This document shows, one piece after another, positions 17,407 to 25,876 of a stretch of 64,000 nucleotides of DNA; position 1 is the first letter of the stretch, and every line of letters starts with the position of its first letter. A program made the position numbers and the translations under genes. Under the pieces are notes generated by a model that was given only the letters and a program-made list of their open reading frames with translations, had not been told where the DNA came from and ran no database searches. Source of the DNA: GCA-016699835 sp964543905 (GTDB lineage Bacteria > Planctomycetota > Phycisphaerae > Phycisphaerales > UBA1924); contig CAZIZO010000016.1 in the NCBI GenBank assembly GCA_964543905.1, positions 5,269 through 69,268 on the forward strand, given 5' to 3'.

Positions 17407-17880
17407 ATGTCGAATCGCAACGTCCGCACTCGTGGCTTCAGCCTGATCGAACTGGTCATCGTGGTCGTCATCATCGGGATCATCGCGGCGATCGCGGTGC
17501 CCCGCATGAGCCGTGGCGCCGGCGGCGCCTCGGACGCCTCGCTCACCGCCAACCTCGCGGTCATCCGGAACGCGATCGACCTCTTCTACACCGAGCACGG
17601 GAACACCTATCCGCTCGCGGCGAAGATCGATCTGCAACTCCTTCAGTACACCGACGACGCGGGCGACGTGAGCGCCACGAAGGACTCGACGCACATCTTC
17701 GGGCCTTACTTGCGGGCGATCCCACCGCTGCCCGTCGGCGCGAACAAGGGTAAAACCGCCATCGTCGCGTCCCTCGGCGGGGACGGCGGCTGGGCGTATG
17801 ACGAGACCACCGGCAAGATCCAAGCCAACACCGCCGCCACCGAGGTGGACTCGCGCGGCGTGAAGTACAGCGATTATTGA
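17407..17880 (+). CDS. Type II secretion major pseudopilin / type IV prepilin (GspG-like)
   Basis: This 157-residue prepilin has the leader MSNRNVRTRG followed by FSLIELVIVVVIIGIIAAI. The prepilin peptidase site is G|F, with the conserved Glu at mature position 5 and a classic hydrophobic N-helix. The C-terminal domain has the GspG-like pattern NLAVIRNAIDLFYTEHGNTYP. The ATG at 17407 gives a short, basic leader; upstream in-frame residues would make it abnormally long. It is the last gene of the machine here. No prepilin peptidase, retraction ATPase or secretin is in view. Confidence 0.9.
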   Translation: MSNRNVRTRGFSLIELVIVVVIIGIIAAIAVPRMSRGAGGASDASLTANLAVIRNAIDLFYTEHGNTYPLAAKIDLQLLQYTDDAGDVSATKDSTHIFGPYLRAIPPLPVGANKGKTAIVASLGGDGGWAYDETTGKIQANTAATEVDSRGVKYSDY

Positions 17881-17979
17881 GGAGGCCAGGGGTCGGGCCC
17901 GCCACCCCTGGACGCACCGCTTCAGGTGGGCGTGCCCGCGCATGCCGTGCCGGCCGACATCGACTAACTCGCCGCTCAC

Positions 17980-18017
17980 CGATCGCCCCGTCCATTGGCC
18001 GGGTCGATCGTTTTTTT
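17980..18017 (+). terminator. Rho-independent terminator after the prepilin gene
   Basis: CGATCGCCCCG (17980-17990) pairs with CGGGTCGATCG (18000-18010) with one mismatch and is followed by seven T. It ends the pilus/secretion block. Confidence 0.78.
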
Positions 18018-18094
18018 GTCTACGAACGTGACCGACCCTGATCGGGCATCCCCTCCGCACTTCCTCCCCGCAAGGCCCCCGCTGCGTCCGTGTC

Positions 18095-18496
18095 GTGGTA
18101 TCACCTCCGGGATGGACCGCCGACTCGATCGACCGCCCCGGCGGTGGCATCCTCCACGGGCTCCTCATCCCCTTCGGATACCCCGCGGTCCTTGCGCGAT
18201 CGAGGCGTCCGCGTGCTTTCGCCACGTGCCTGGAACTCGCGTTTGGTGCGTGCCCTTCGTGTGGCTACTTGCTCGCCGGCCTGAGCGTCCGAGCGAGGTG
18301 CCCCGAGTGTGGGCGGGCTCGCACCACCCCGTCGATGGAACATCCCGGCCTGCTCCTCCCTATCTTATTTCATCATGGGCTCCGCACCTGCACTCACGTT
18401 TCTGCGCTCGTTCGTCATGCTCCTCGCCCTCACCACCCTTGGGCGATGGGGCTTCGCCCACGCGCCGACGACGGCGGACGAGACCCGCTCCCATAG
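18095..18496 (+). CDS. Possible zinc-ribbon protein or gene remnant
   Basis: This reading frame (GTG start, 133 codons) contains a clean double zinc-knuckle, CPSCGYLLAGLSVRARCPECG, at about residues 52-72. Such CxxCGY-L-GL..CPECG ribbons are common in small or C-terminal parts of planctomycete proteins. The rest of the frame is basic and poorly structured, and its last 121 bases overlap the start of the phosphatase gene. It may be a small protein, the tail of an eroded gene, or a chance frame. I favour a remnant because the sequence after the ribbon does not look coding. Confidence 0.35.
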   Translation: MVSPPGWTADSIDRPGGGILHGLLIPFGYPAVLARSRRPRAFATCLELAFGACPSCGYLLAGLSVRARCPECGRARTTPSMEHPGLLLPILFHHGLRTCTHVSALVRHAPRPHHPWAMGLRPRADDGGRDPLP

Positions 18497-19568
18497 CCCC
18501 GCGGCCCCTACCACGACGCCGACACGCACGAAGAACGTTGTCCTCATCATGCTCGACGGCGTCCGTTGGCAGGAGGTCTTTACCGGGCTCGACGAGCGTC
18601 TTTGCACAAAGGAGGCCGGCAAGGTCGAGAAGCCAGGCCCCTTGCTCGAGAAGTTCGGCGGCGGCTCACCCGAAGAACGTCGAGCCAAACTCATGCCCTT
18701 TCTCTGGTCCAAGATCGCGAGGGACGGACAACTCTTCGGGAACAAGGACAAGGGCTCGAGCGCCAAGATCACCAACCCGTACGGCGTCTCCTACCCCGGA
18801 TACTCCGAGACCTTCTGCGGTTTTGCCGACCCGGCGATCGAGAACAATCGCAAACTCCCCAACCCGAATCGGACGGTTTTCGAGTTCCTGGGCCAGCAGG
18901 ACGCCTTCAGGGGCCGAGTCGCCGCCATTGCGACCTGGGACCTATTCGAGTACATCTTCAACGAGCCGCGCTCCGGAGTTCTGGTCATCAACCACCAAGC
19001 CCCCATCGCCGGGACCTCAACCCCGGCGCTCGACCTGTTGACCCGGCTCCGACAGGAGACCCCCCCACGCTGGGCCGGCAACACCTTTGACTCGCTGATC
19101 TACCACACCGCCAGAGAGTGGATCACGGCCAATACCCCCCGCGTCGTCTTCCTTGGATTTGGAGAGCCCGACGAGTGGGGGCACGAGGGAAACTACGGGG
19201 AGTATCTCACCGCGATCCGCCGATGCGACGACTATGTGCGCGAACTCTGGGATTCGCTCCAGCGCCACCACATATATAAGGATGCGACGACCTTCATCCT
19301 TCTCCCCGACCACGGGAGGGGCGATCACCGCACGAGCCCGACCGACTGGAACAACCACGGCGCCAAGCATCCGGGCTCCGAAGACATCTGGATCGCGGTC
19401 CTCGGACCCGATACCCCTGCACTAGGCGAGCGGCGAGAGGTCCCGGACGTCACGCAAAGCCAGGTGGCGGCCACACTCGCGGCCTTGCTCGGGCACGATT
19501 ATGCCACCTCTCAGCCCAAGGCCGGGAAGCCGATCTCCGACGTGCTGCCCGTCTCTCACGCGCCCTGA
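18375..19568 (+). CDS. Exported alkaline phosphatase superfamily protein
   Basis: This 397-residue secreted enzyme has a signal peptide at about 1-29 (RSFVMLLALTTLGRWGFAHA). The alkaline phosphatase/sulfatase/phosphodiesterase fold shows NVVLIMLDGVRWQEVF (first metal Asp), the nucleophile region YGVSYPGYSE (Ser in place of Thr/Ser), FLGFGEPDEWGHEGNY (Asp/His metal ligands) and LPDHGRGD with a downstream NNHGAKHPG (remaining metal ligands). It should hydrolyse phosphate or sulfate esters in the periplasm; substrate is unknown. It converges on the OmpR-type regulator gene. Confidence 0.85.
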   Translation: MGSAPALTFLRSFVMLLALTTLGRWGFAHAPTTADETRSHSPAAPTTTPTRTKNVVLIMLDGVRWQEVFTGLDERLCTKEAGKVEKPGPLLEKFGGGSPEERRAKLMPFLWSKIARDGQLFGNKDKGSSAKITNPYGVSYPGYSETFCGFADPAIENNRKLPNPNRTVFEFLGQQDAFRGRVAAIATWDLFEYIFNEPRSGVLVINHQAPIAGTSTPALDLLTRLRQETPPRWAGNTFDSLIYHTAREWITANTPRVVFLGFGEPDEWGHEGNYGEYLTAIRRCDDYVRELWDSLQRHHIYKDATTFILLPDHGRGDHRTSPTDWNNHGAKHPGSEDIWIAVLGPDTPALGERREVPDVTQSQVAATLAALLGHDYATSQPKAGKPISDVLPVSHAP

Positions 19569-19613
19569 AGTCCGCCCGCGGAGGTCCTTCCGGAGGCATG
19601 TGGCCAACCTCGA

Positions 19614-20342
19614 TCAGGACTCGACTTCGGACTCGGCCAGGCCAGCCGGATCGGCCTCGGGTGTGGCGCGGTAGCCCACGCCCCGCACCGTCCGGATCAT
19701 GCCGCCCGCCTCACCCAGTTTTTTGCGAATCGCCGTCACGTGAACATCGATGGTTCGCTCCGTGACCGTCACGCCCGGCCCCATCGCCTTACTCATCAGC
19801 GCGGCTCTGGACAGGATCTTGCCCTCCGCCTGGATAAGGGAGGTCAGGATGCGAAACTCGGTCAGCGTGAGTTTGAGCGGCTCGCCTCGCACGAACGCCT
19901 CGTGCGTTTCCAGGTTGACCTCGACCGGGCCGAGGGCCAGCAGGCGCGATTCCGGCACCGCACGCCCCGATCGGCGCAAGACGGCCTCGACACGGGCGAG
20001 CAGCACTTTCATCGAGAAAGGCTTGGCGATGTAGTCGTCGGCACCGACCGTCAGCCCGACAACCTGATCGAGTTCTTCTCCCTTGGCGGTCACCATGATG
20101 ATGGGGATGGAGGCCGTCTTGGGGTTGGTCCGGATGCGATTGGCGATCTCCGTGCCGGAGAACTCCGGGAGCATGACATCGAGGAGGATCAAATCGGGCG
20201 GTTGGGTGGAGATCGCATCCAAGGCTTGGCGACCCGAATGCGTCACCGAAACAAGGTATCCGACCTTTTTGAGGTTGTACGCAAGAAGTTCGGTCAGGTC
20301 CTTTTCGTCGTCCACGACCAGAATGTGCTTGCGGTCGCCCAT
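19614..20342 (-). CDS. OmpR/PhoB family response regulator
   Basis: This 242-residue regulator has a receiver domain (about 6-120) with acidic pocket D11/D12, phosphoacceptor D55 in LILLDVMLPE and K near position 107 (AKPFSM). A winged-helix DNA-binding domain follows (about 137-228), with LTLTEFRILTSL and the terminal TVRGVGYRA. Overall it is closest to PhoB among the OmpR group. No cognate kinase is adjacent; a kinase at 9.2 kb in this window is one candidate, unproven. It is divergent from the porin gene across a 557-base regulatory region, so control of that porin is plausible. Confidence 0.92.
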   Translation of the reverse strand: MGDRKHILVVDDEKDLTELLAYNLKKVGYLVSVTHSGRQALDAISTQPPDLILLDVMLPEFSGTEIANRIRTNPKTASIPIIMVTAKGEELDQVVGLTVGADDYIAKPFSMKVLLARVEAVLRRSGRAVPESRLLALGPVEVNLETHEAFVRGEPLKLTLTEFRILTSLIQAEGKILSRAALMSKAMGPGVTVTERTIDVHVTAIRKKLGEAGGMIRTVRGVGYRATPEADPAGLAESEVES

Positions 20343-20899
20343 CGTAAACCCTTGCTTGTAATGAGTTTATCGAAACATTTCGGCCGCTCGTGCAGCGGAC
20401 AAGGATACGGTAGGGAGCATGAATGAAGGCGATGAGAGAGCATGTGTTTGGATTGTGTAAAACCTCACGAGGGGATGCCCTATTCAGGGAAATGTGTCGG
20501 GTTTGGCGGCTGAGCGTCGAAAAAATGCTCTTAGGACGTTTGCGATCGCTAATCGCCGGGGGTATAGTCCCAGCCCCCGATAGGGCTCACTAAGTTGTGA
20601 GTCCCAAAACGGCGGGCTCGCTTCTCGGCGCAGGCCGACGGCGAACGGGGCATGACGAGGTCCTTGTCTCGGTTCGCGGTGGTGTGACGAGGAGTCAGAA
20701 CGGATGGCACGATCGGGCCCAGTGTCGGGACCGTGCGTGAAATCCGGGGAACTAGGGAGTTCGTCGCCGGATCTGAGCCACATCGCGTGGGTCAACGGCG
20801 AAGAACGAGTCTCGAATCGTGCGGGAAGGCCTCGGCCGGCCTCCCGAAGTGTGGGAAGTGTTTTCTTCGAACTTTGTCTTTTTTATAGGAGTTGCATCG
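20343..20899 (+). other. Long intergenic regulatory region between response regulator and porin
   Basis: These 557 bases hold no convincing protein gene. They contain a strong promoter-like element (20540-20568), two hairpins (20557-20579 and 20583-20605), a further GC hairpin (GGGAAGGCC with GGCCTCCC, about 20823-20844) and a T-rich run just before the porin Shine-Dalgarno. If the promoter is used, the porin mRNA has a leader of over 300 bases. I found no Pho-box repeat. Confidence 0.55.
20540..20568 (+). promoter_or_regulatory. Putative sigma-70 promoter for the porin gene
   Basis: TTGCGA (20540-20545), a 17-base spacer and TATAGT (20563-20568) match the housekeeping consensus well. It lies about 330 bases upstream of the porin ATG, and the -10 element sits in the loop of a GC hairpin. 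Confidence 0.5.
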
Positions 20900-22183
20900 A
20901 TGAGTCAGTCCAGAGTGCTTGTGTTGCTCGCGGGCGCCGCTCTGAGCATCGGGGCCCCGGCCCTGGCTCAGAACGCCAACCTTGATCAGAACCGCGCCTA
21001 CGCCGCCGAGTTGCAGGCGGACGCCGCCGCTCGCACGAGCGGGCTCGCCGCCGGGACCTCCGGGCACGATGCGGGCGGGTTCTACATCACCGATGGCACG
21101 GGCGACAACCGCGTCAGCATCGGTGGTACGGCCCAGTTCCGGTACTACGCGAACTTCCGTTCGGACGATGCCCCCGTCGGCAGCGACAACGGGTTCACCC
21201 ACGGCTTCCAGAACAACGACGTCCGTCTCCGGGCTTCGGGCAACGTCTGGAGCAAGGACCTGACCTACATGATCCAGGGCAACTTCGGCTCTGGCGGTTC
21301 GTTCGGCCTCGAAGAAGCGTTCGCGCGCTACAACTTCGAGAACGGCTGGAACATCATGTGGGGCCAGTTCATCCTCCCCGTCTACCGTGAGCGCATGGTG
21401 AACAGCGAGTACCAACTCGCCGTGAACCGCTCGCAGGCGATGCGCTACTTTGATCCCTCGTACACGCAGGGCATCCAGGTCGGCTACAACAACGAGCAGT
21501 GGCGCCTCACCTTCGGCTTCACCGACGGCACCAACACCGGGAACACGACCTTCAACAGCGGCGCCGAGTGGGACTACTCCCTCAACGCCCGCCTTGAGTG
21601 GAACGTGAACAGCAGCGATTGGGCCCGCTTCAACGACTTCACCAGTTGGACCAGCGCCAGCAGTTACGCCTGCCTCGTGGGCGCGGCGGTGAACTGGGAG
21701 ACGGCCGGCGCGACCAACCCCTCCACCGGCAACGACCCCAACCAGATCGACTACACCGTCGACGTGTCCTGCGAGGGCGCGGGCTGGAACGTCTTCGCGG
21801 CGTTCCTCGGTTCGCACTTCGATCCGGACAGCGGCGCGGGCGAGCAGGATGACTTCGGCCTGGTGGTCCAGGGCGGCATCTTCGCCTCCGATCAGTGGGA
21901 AATCTTCGCCCGCTACGACGGCCTCTTCCTCGACAGCGACACCGCTGGCCCGGGCAACAAGAAGAACGTCCACTTCGTGACCCTCGGCACCAACTACTAC
22001 CTCTCGCGTGACAGCCACGCCGCCAAGTTCACCGGCGACGTCGTCATGGCGTTCTCCAAGACCAACGGCCTCGCGAACGCGGTCGGCTCGGGCGGCCTCG
22101 TCAACGACACCGAGACGGGCCTCCTCGGCTCCGCCAAGTCGTTCGAGCCCACCATCCGCCTCCAGTTCCAGGTCATGTTCTAA
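20900..22183 (+). CDS. Outer-membrane porin (phosphate/anion-selective porin-like)
   Basis: This 427-residue protein starts at an ATG preceded by AGGAG. The signal peptide is about residues 1-24, cleaved after ALA in APALAQ. The mature part alternates short amphipathic beta-strands and turns. The protein ends QFQVMF; the terminal Phe is the C-terminal signature used by the BAM machinery. Motifs such as GGTAQFRYYANF, LRLRASGNV-like strands and WGQFILPVYRE resemble the OprO/OprP-type porin superfamily, but substrate selectivity is not readable. The high Asn/Tyr/Trp content fits a barrel. A strong terminator follows. Confidence 0.85.
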   Translation: MSQSRVLVLLAGAALSIGAPALAQNANLDQNRAYAAELQADAAARTSGLAAGTSGHDAGGFYITDGTGDNRVSIGGTAQFRYYANFRSDDAPVGSDNGFTHGFQNNDVRLRASGNVWSKDLTYMIQGNFGSGGSFGLEEAFARYNFENGWNIMWGQFILPVYRERMVNSEYQLAVNRSQAMRYFDPSYTQGIQVGYNNEQWRLTFGFTDGTNTGNTTFNSGAEWDYSLNARLEWNVNSSDWARFNDFTSWTSASSYACLVGAAVNWETAGATNPSTGNDPNQIDYTVDVSCEGAGWNVFAAFLGSHFDPDSGAGEQDDFGLVVQGGIFASDQWEIFARYDGLFLDSDTAGPGNKKNVHFVTLGTNYYLSRDSHAAKFTGDVVMAFSKTNGLANAVGSGGLVNDTETGLLGSAKSFEPTIRLQFQVMF

Positions 22184-22231
22184 TCCCTCGGGCTCTTCGC
22201 GAGCCTGTGGACCAGAACGACTCTGAACTTC

Positions 22232-22266
22232 ACCGGCCGATCCGCACGGATCGGCCGGTTGCTTTT
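22232..22266 (+). terminator. Rho-independent terminator of the porin gene
   Basis: ACCGGCCGATCC (22232-22243) pairs perfectly with GGATCGGCCGGT (22248-22259) around a GCAC loop and is followed by TGCTTTTT. Confidence 0.88.
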
Positions 22267-22307
22267 TGTCTCGGCTCCATCCGCTCGGATACGCTGTACG
22301 CGTCGGC

Positions 22308-23639
22308 ATGACCATCCTGATCCTCCTCATCCTGGTCGCGGCGAACGGCGTCTTTGTGATGGCCGAACTCTCGGTCCTGACGGCTCGCAAGAGCCGATTG
22401 CAACAGTCGGCGGTGCGCGGAAATCGCCACGCCGCCGCCGCCCTGGCGTTGGCGGAGGCGCCCGACCGCTTTCTCTCCACGGTGCAGATCGGGATCACGC
22501 TGATCGGGATCGGGATGGGGGCGCTCGGCGAACGAGCCTTGGCGGACGATCTCGCCGCCTGGTTCGAGCGGACGTTCTTCGCGGATCATCCGGAGGCGGC
22601 GAAGTACGTCCGCTTTGCATCCAGTTTCGGAACGGTGGTGGTCGTCGCGTATGTGTCCCTCGTCCTGAGCGAACTCGTTCCCAAGCGCCTGGCGCTGCTC
22701 TTTCCCGAGCGGCTTGCCGGATGGACCGCGGGACCGATGGCGCTGGTCTCGCGCCTGACCGCGCCCGTGGTCTGGGTGCTCACGTTCACGACGGACCTGA
22801 TCCTCGCGCTGCTCGGGCTGGGAAAGGCGAAGACGAGCGAGGTGACGGAAGAGGACATCAAGGGCATGGTCGAGCAGGCGGCCGAATCTGGTGAAGTGCA
22901 TCGCCAGGAGCAGGAGATTGTCGAGCGGGCGTTCCGCCTGGGCGACCGTCGCGTGAAGGCCTTGATGGTGCCTCGCACGGACATCGAGTGGATCGACGCG
23001 GATGCCGCTCCCGAGCGTGTGCGCGTGGCCGTGGCGACGAGTTACCACTCGCACTTTCCGGTCGCCAAGGGGAGCCTGGATCACGTGCTGGGCATCGTGC
23101 ACGTCAAGGACATCATCAAGCACGGGCTGATCTCGCCGACGATCAACTTGGCCGAACTCGTCCGCCCGCCCGTCTTTGTTCCCGAGGCGACCTCGGCGTA
23201 CAAACTGCTCGACACGTTCCAGAAGAGCGGTAATCACGTGGCCCTAGTCGTGGACGAGTACGGCGCGCTGCGAGGGCTCGTCACGCTCAACGACATCGTG
23301 GAGAGCCTCATCGGGGAGATCTCGCCCCCGGCCAGCAGGGGCGAGATGATGGCCGTGCAGCGCAAGGACGGCTCGTGGCTGCTCGACGGCTCGTTGCCGG
23401 CGGACGATCTGCACCGAATCCTGGAGGAGCAATCCCCGGGATTGGTGTTCGAGCGCGACGCGGACGTGGCGACGCTGGGCGGGATGGTGATGTCCACGCT
23501 CGGACGCATTCCGCGCGAGGGTGAAGTCTTCGAGCGGGATGGGTTCCGCTATGAGGTGGTCGACATGGACGGGCAGCGAGTGGACAAAGTGCTCGTGAGC
23601 AAGATCACCCGCACCCCGGAATCCACCCGGGACATCTGA
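22308..23639 (+). CDS. CNNM/CorC-type hemolysin family protein
   Basis: This 443-residue membrane protein has a DUF21/CNNM domain with about four hydrophobic segments (residues 1-190, including ANGVFVMAELSVLTARKSRL). A CBS-domain pair follows (about 205-330, with LMVPRTDIEWID and VVDEYGALRGLVTLNDIVE) and a CorC/HlyC transporter-associated domain at the C-terminus (DGSLPADDL, GGMVMSTLGRIPREGE). The CNNM/CorC family is linked to magnesium/sodium exchange and divalent-cation homeostasis rather than hemolysis. The CBS pair usually binds Mg-ATP. I chose MTILILL at 22308 because it opens directly into the first membrane helix. Confidence 0.9.
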   Translation: MTILILLILVAANGVFVMAELSVLTARKSRLQQSAVRGNRHAAAALALAEAPDRFLSTVQIGITLIGIGMGALGERALADDLAAWFERTFFADHPEAAKYVRFASSFGTVVVVAYVSLVLSELVPKRLALLFPERLAGWTAGPMALVSRLTAPVVWVLTFTTDLILALLGLGKAKTSEVTEEDIKGMVEQAAESGEVHRQEQEIVERAFRLGDRRVKALMVPRTDIEWIDADAAPERVRVAVATSYHSHFPVAKGSLDHVLGIVHVKDIIKHGLISPTINLAELVRPPVFVPEATSAYKLLDTFQKSGNHVALVVDEYGALRGLVTLNDIVESLIGEISPPASRGEMMAVQRKDGSWLLDGSLPADDLHRILEEQSPGLVFERDADVATLGGMVMSTLGRIPREGEVFERDGFRYEVVDMDGQRVDKVLVSKITRTPESTRDI

Positions 23640-23651
23640 TACGCTTGCGGC

Positions 23652-24986
23652 ATGAACCCACTCGCTCTCGCCAGACTCGCCTGTGCGATCGTGCTGTCGG
23701 CGCCCGTCCCGTGCGTCGCGCAGGACTCGCCCGAGACCTTTGTCCCCCTCTTCAACGGCAAGGACCTCTCCGGCTGGGTGAATGTCAACTGCGCCCCCTC
23801 GACGTTCTCCGTCGCCATGGGAGCGGAGGGCGAACCCGTGATCCACTGCACCGGGAAGCCCACCGGGGTCATCCGCACCGACAAACAATACGAGAACTTC
23901 ATCCTGGAACTCGACTTTCGCTTCTATGAAAAGGAGGGAAACGCGGGCCTGTTCCTCTGGAGCGATCCGCTTCCCGCGAAGGGCCAACCCTTTACCCGCG
24001 CGATCGAGGTGCAGGTGATGACGGGCCCCGACGGCGACTGGTACACCTGCCAGGGCGACGTCTTCCCCATCCATGGCGCGACCATGACACCGGAGAACCC
24101 CAGGCCCAACGGCGGGCAGCGGGCCTATCCGACGGATCGCCGGATGAAGGAGGCCCCGGCGTGGAATCACTATCGCATCGAGTGCAAGGACGGGAGCATC
24201 TCGCACGCGGTGAATGGTGCCGTCGTCACCAGGGCCCACAACGCCTCCCCGCGCAAGGGCTACATCTGCCTCGAATCGGAGGGCGCGAAGATCGATTTCA
24301 AGAACATCCGCATCCACGAGTTGCCCCCCTCGGGGACGCTGACTCCCGAACAGACGGCCACGTCGGCGGAGGATTTCGTGCCGCTGTACACGGGCGTTGA
24401 CTTCGCGGGCTGGAAGTATGGCAAGGGGCACCAGAAGCACTGGAAGGCGAGCGACTGGAAGATCACGTTCGACGGGCAGGGCGAGCATCTTTGGACGGAG
24501 AAGTCGTACAAGGACTTCGTGCTGATTGCCGACTGGCGTTGGAGCGGGAAGGCCAAGGACATGCAGCGCCAGGTCATCAACCCTGACGGCCGTGACGCGA
24601 CCAACCCGGACGGCTCGCCCAAGGTCAAGGTGGTGCCCGACGCCGGGGACAGCGGGATTTACCTTCGGGGGAGCGAGAAGAGCCAGGTCAACATCTGGTG
24701 CTGGCCCATCGGCTCGGGCGAGGTGTACGGCTATCGCACGGACAAGGACATGCCCGCCGAGGTGCGTGCGGGCGTGACGCCCAAGATGGCGGCGGACGCG
24801 CCGATAGGACAATGGAATCGCTTCGAGATCACCATGAAGGGCGATCGCTTGACCGTCGTGCTCAACGGCAAGACGGTGATCGAGGATGCGCGGTTGCCGG
24901 GCGTCGCGGCCGAAGGCCCCATCGCGCTCCAGCAGCATGGAGCGCCGATCGAGTTTGCCAACTTGTTCATCCGTGAGATCAAGTAG
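23652..24986 (+). CDS. Tandem DUF1080 (3-keto-disaccharide hydrolase) secreted protein
   Basis: This 444-residue exported protein has a signal peptide of about 23 residues (ending CVA|QDS) and two DUF1080 concanavalin-like jelly-roll domains. Domain 1 spans about 28-222 (FVPLFNGKDLSGW, GNAGLFLWS, WNHYRIECKDG) and domain 2 about 240-444 (FVPLYTGVDFAGW, GDSGIYLRG, WNRFEITMKGD). The family cleaves 3-keto-glucosides in the periplasm and is greatly expanded in Planctomycetes. Two copies in one chain may be a duplication with one binding and one catalytic unit. It follows the CNNM gene by 12 bases. Confidence 0.88.
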   Translation: MNPLALARLACAIVLSAPVPCVAQDSPETFVPLFNGKDLSGWVNVNCAPSTFSVAMGAEGEPVIHCTGKPTGVIRTDKQYENFILELDFRFYEKEGNAGLFLWSDPLPAKGQPFTRAIEVQVMTGPDGDWYTCQGDVFPIHGATMTPENPRPNGGQRAYPTDRRMKEAPAWNHYRIECKDGSISHAVNGAVVTRAHNASPRKGYICLESEGAKIDFKNIRIHELPPSGTLTPEQTATSAEDFVPLYTGVDFAGWKYGKGHQKHWKASDWKITFDGQGEHLWTEKSYKDFVLIADWRWSGKAKDMQRQVINPDGRDATNPDGSPKVKVVPDAGDSGIYLRGSEKSQVNIWCWPIGSGEVYGYRTDKDMPAEVRAGVTPKMAADAPIGQWNRFEITMKGDRLTVVLNGKTVIEDARLPGVAAEGPIALQQHGAPIEFANLFIREIK

Positions 24987-25075
24987 GGGAGGCGCCCGAG
25001 TCGAGGGCCCCGAGAGACGGCTGGAGTGGACGGGGCGCACCCAAACGCCACCCGATCCTGTTCGCGAATATTTGT

Positions 25076-25106
25076 TTGAACAACTATCTGCGATCGGGCG
25101 TATACT
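25076..25106 (+). promoter_or_regulatory. Putative promoter of the YceI gene
   Basis: TTGAAC (25076-25081) and TATACT (25101-25106) are close to consensus, but the 19-base spacer is long. The surrounding 40 bases are distinctly AT-richer than the flanks, and the element is 65 bases upstream of the YceI ATG. Confidence 0.4.
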
Positions 25107-25170
25107 CTCCCACAACTCTGGGCCATGTGGGGCCCGAGGCATGATTTCAGCAACACCAAGGAGTCAGCGA

Positions 25171-25809
25171 ATGAACAAGCGTCTCATCGGATGGTCGGCG
25201 GGCGTGGCGGGGGTCCTGGGCGTGGGGGCGATGATCGCGATGGGGCCCGTCGGCGCGACGACCGCGCCCGCGGCGGCGGTCGCGGCGGCGGCGAGCGCGA
25301 GCACGAGCGCTCCCGCAACGTTCGAGGTGGACCCGGTCCACTCCTTCATCGTCTTCAAGATCAAGCACCTCGGGGCCTCCACCACCTGGGGACGATTCAA
25401 CAACCCCAAGGGCACCCTCATGTGGGATGGCGAGAACTCCACGATCGAGGTGAGCGCCAAGGTTGCCGACATCGACACCGCCAACGCCGACCGTGACAAG
25501 CACCTCCGCAGTGGCGACTTCTTCGGCGAGAAGGAGTTCCCCAACGTCACCTTCAAGTCGAAGAAGTGGAAGAAAACCGGCGAAGGCACGTACGACGTCA
25601 CCGGCGACCTCACGATGCATGGCGTGACCAAGGAGATCACCACCCAAGCAAGCGAAGGCGGCACGGGCAAGAACATGCAGGGCAAGGACGTGATCGGCCT
25701 TGATTTCTCGTTCACGATCAAGCGCTCCGAGTTCGGGATCAAGACCTACCCCGGCGCGCTGGGTGAAGACGTCACCGTCATGGTGGCGATCGAAGGCGTG
25801 AAGAAGTAA
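25171..25809 (+). CDS. YceI family periplasmic lipocalin-like protein
   Basis: This 212-residue protein starts at an ATG with AAGGAG upstream. A hydrophobic signal peptide runs to about residue 30, followed by an Ala/Ser/Thr linker (30-48). The YceI domain (about 49-212) is recognised by FEVDPVHSFIVFKIKHLGAS, WGRFNNPKGT, HLRSGDFFGEKEFPNVTFKS and DLTMHGVTKEI. YceI proteins form an extended lipocalin barrel that binds isoprenoid or fatty-amide ligands. Function beyond ligand binding is unsettled. It is probably monocistronic, with its own promoter-like site and a terminator. Confidence 0.92.
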   Translation: MNKRLIGWSAGVAGVLGVGAMIAMGPVGATTAPAAAVAAAASASTSAPATFEVDPVHSFIVFKIKHLGASTTWGRFNNPKGTLMWDGENSTIEVSAKVADIDTANADRDKHLRSGDFFGEKEFPNVTFKSKKWKKTGEGTYDVTGDLTMHGVTKEITTQASEGGTGKNMQGKDVIGLDFSFTIKRSEFGIKTYPGALGEDVTVMVAIEGVKK

Positions 25810-25832
25810 GCCGGGAACACCATCGATGTGCC

Positions 25833-25865
25833 GCGCGGAACGGGCGGCCGCTCGTTCCGCGCTTT
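25833..25865 (+). terminator. Probable terminator after YceI
   Basis: GCGCGGAACG (25833-25842) pairs perfectly with CGTTCCGCGC (25853-25862), followed by a short TTT run. It lies 23 bases after the YceI stop. Confidence 0.6.
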
Positions 25866-25876
25866 CTGAGCCCTCC

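Noticed and set aside
20484..20795. Antisense frame of 103 codons in the porin upstream region
   Set aside because: Composition is random for GC-rich DNA; the region looks regulatory.
20343..20899. Pho box for the PhoB-like regulator
   Set aside because: I looked for CTGTCAT-like direct repeats and saw none matching the enterobacterial consensus.
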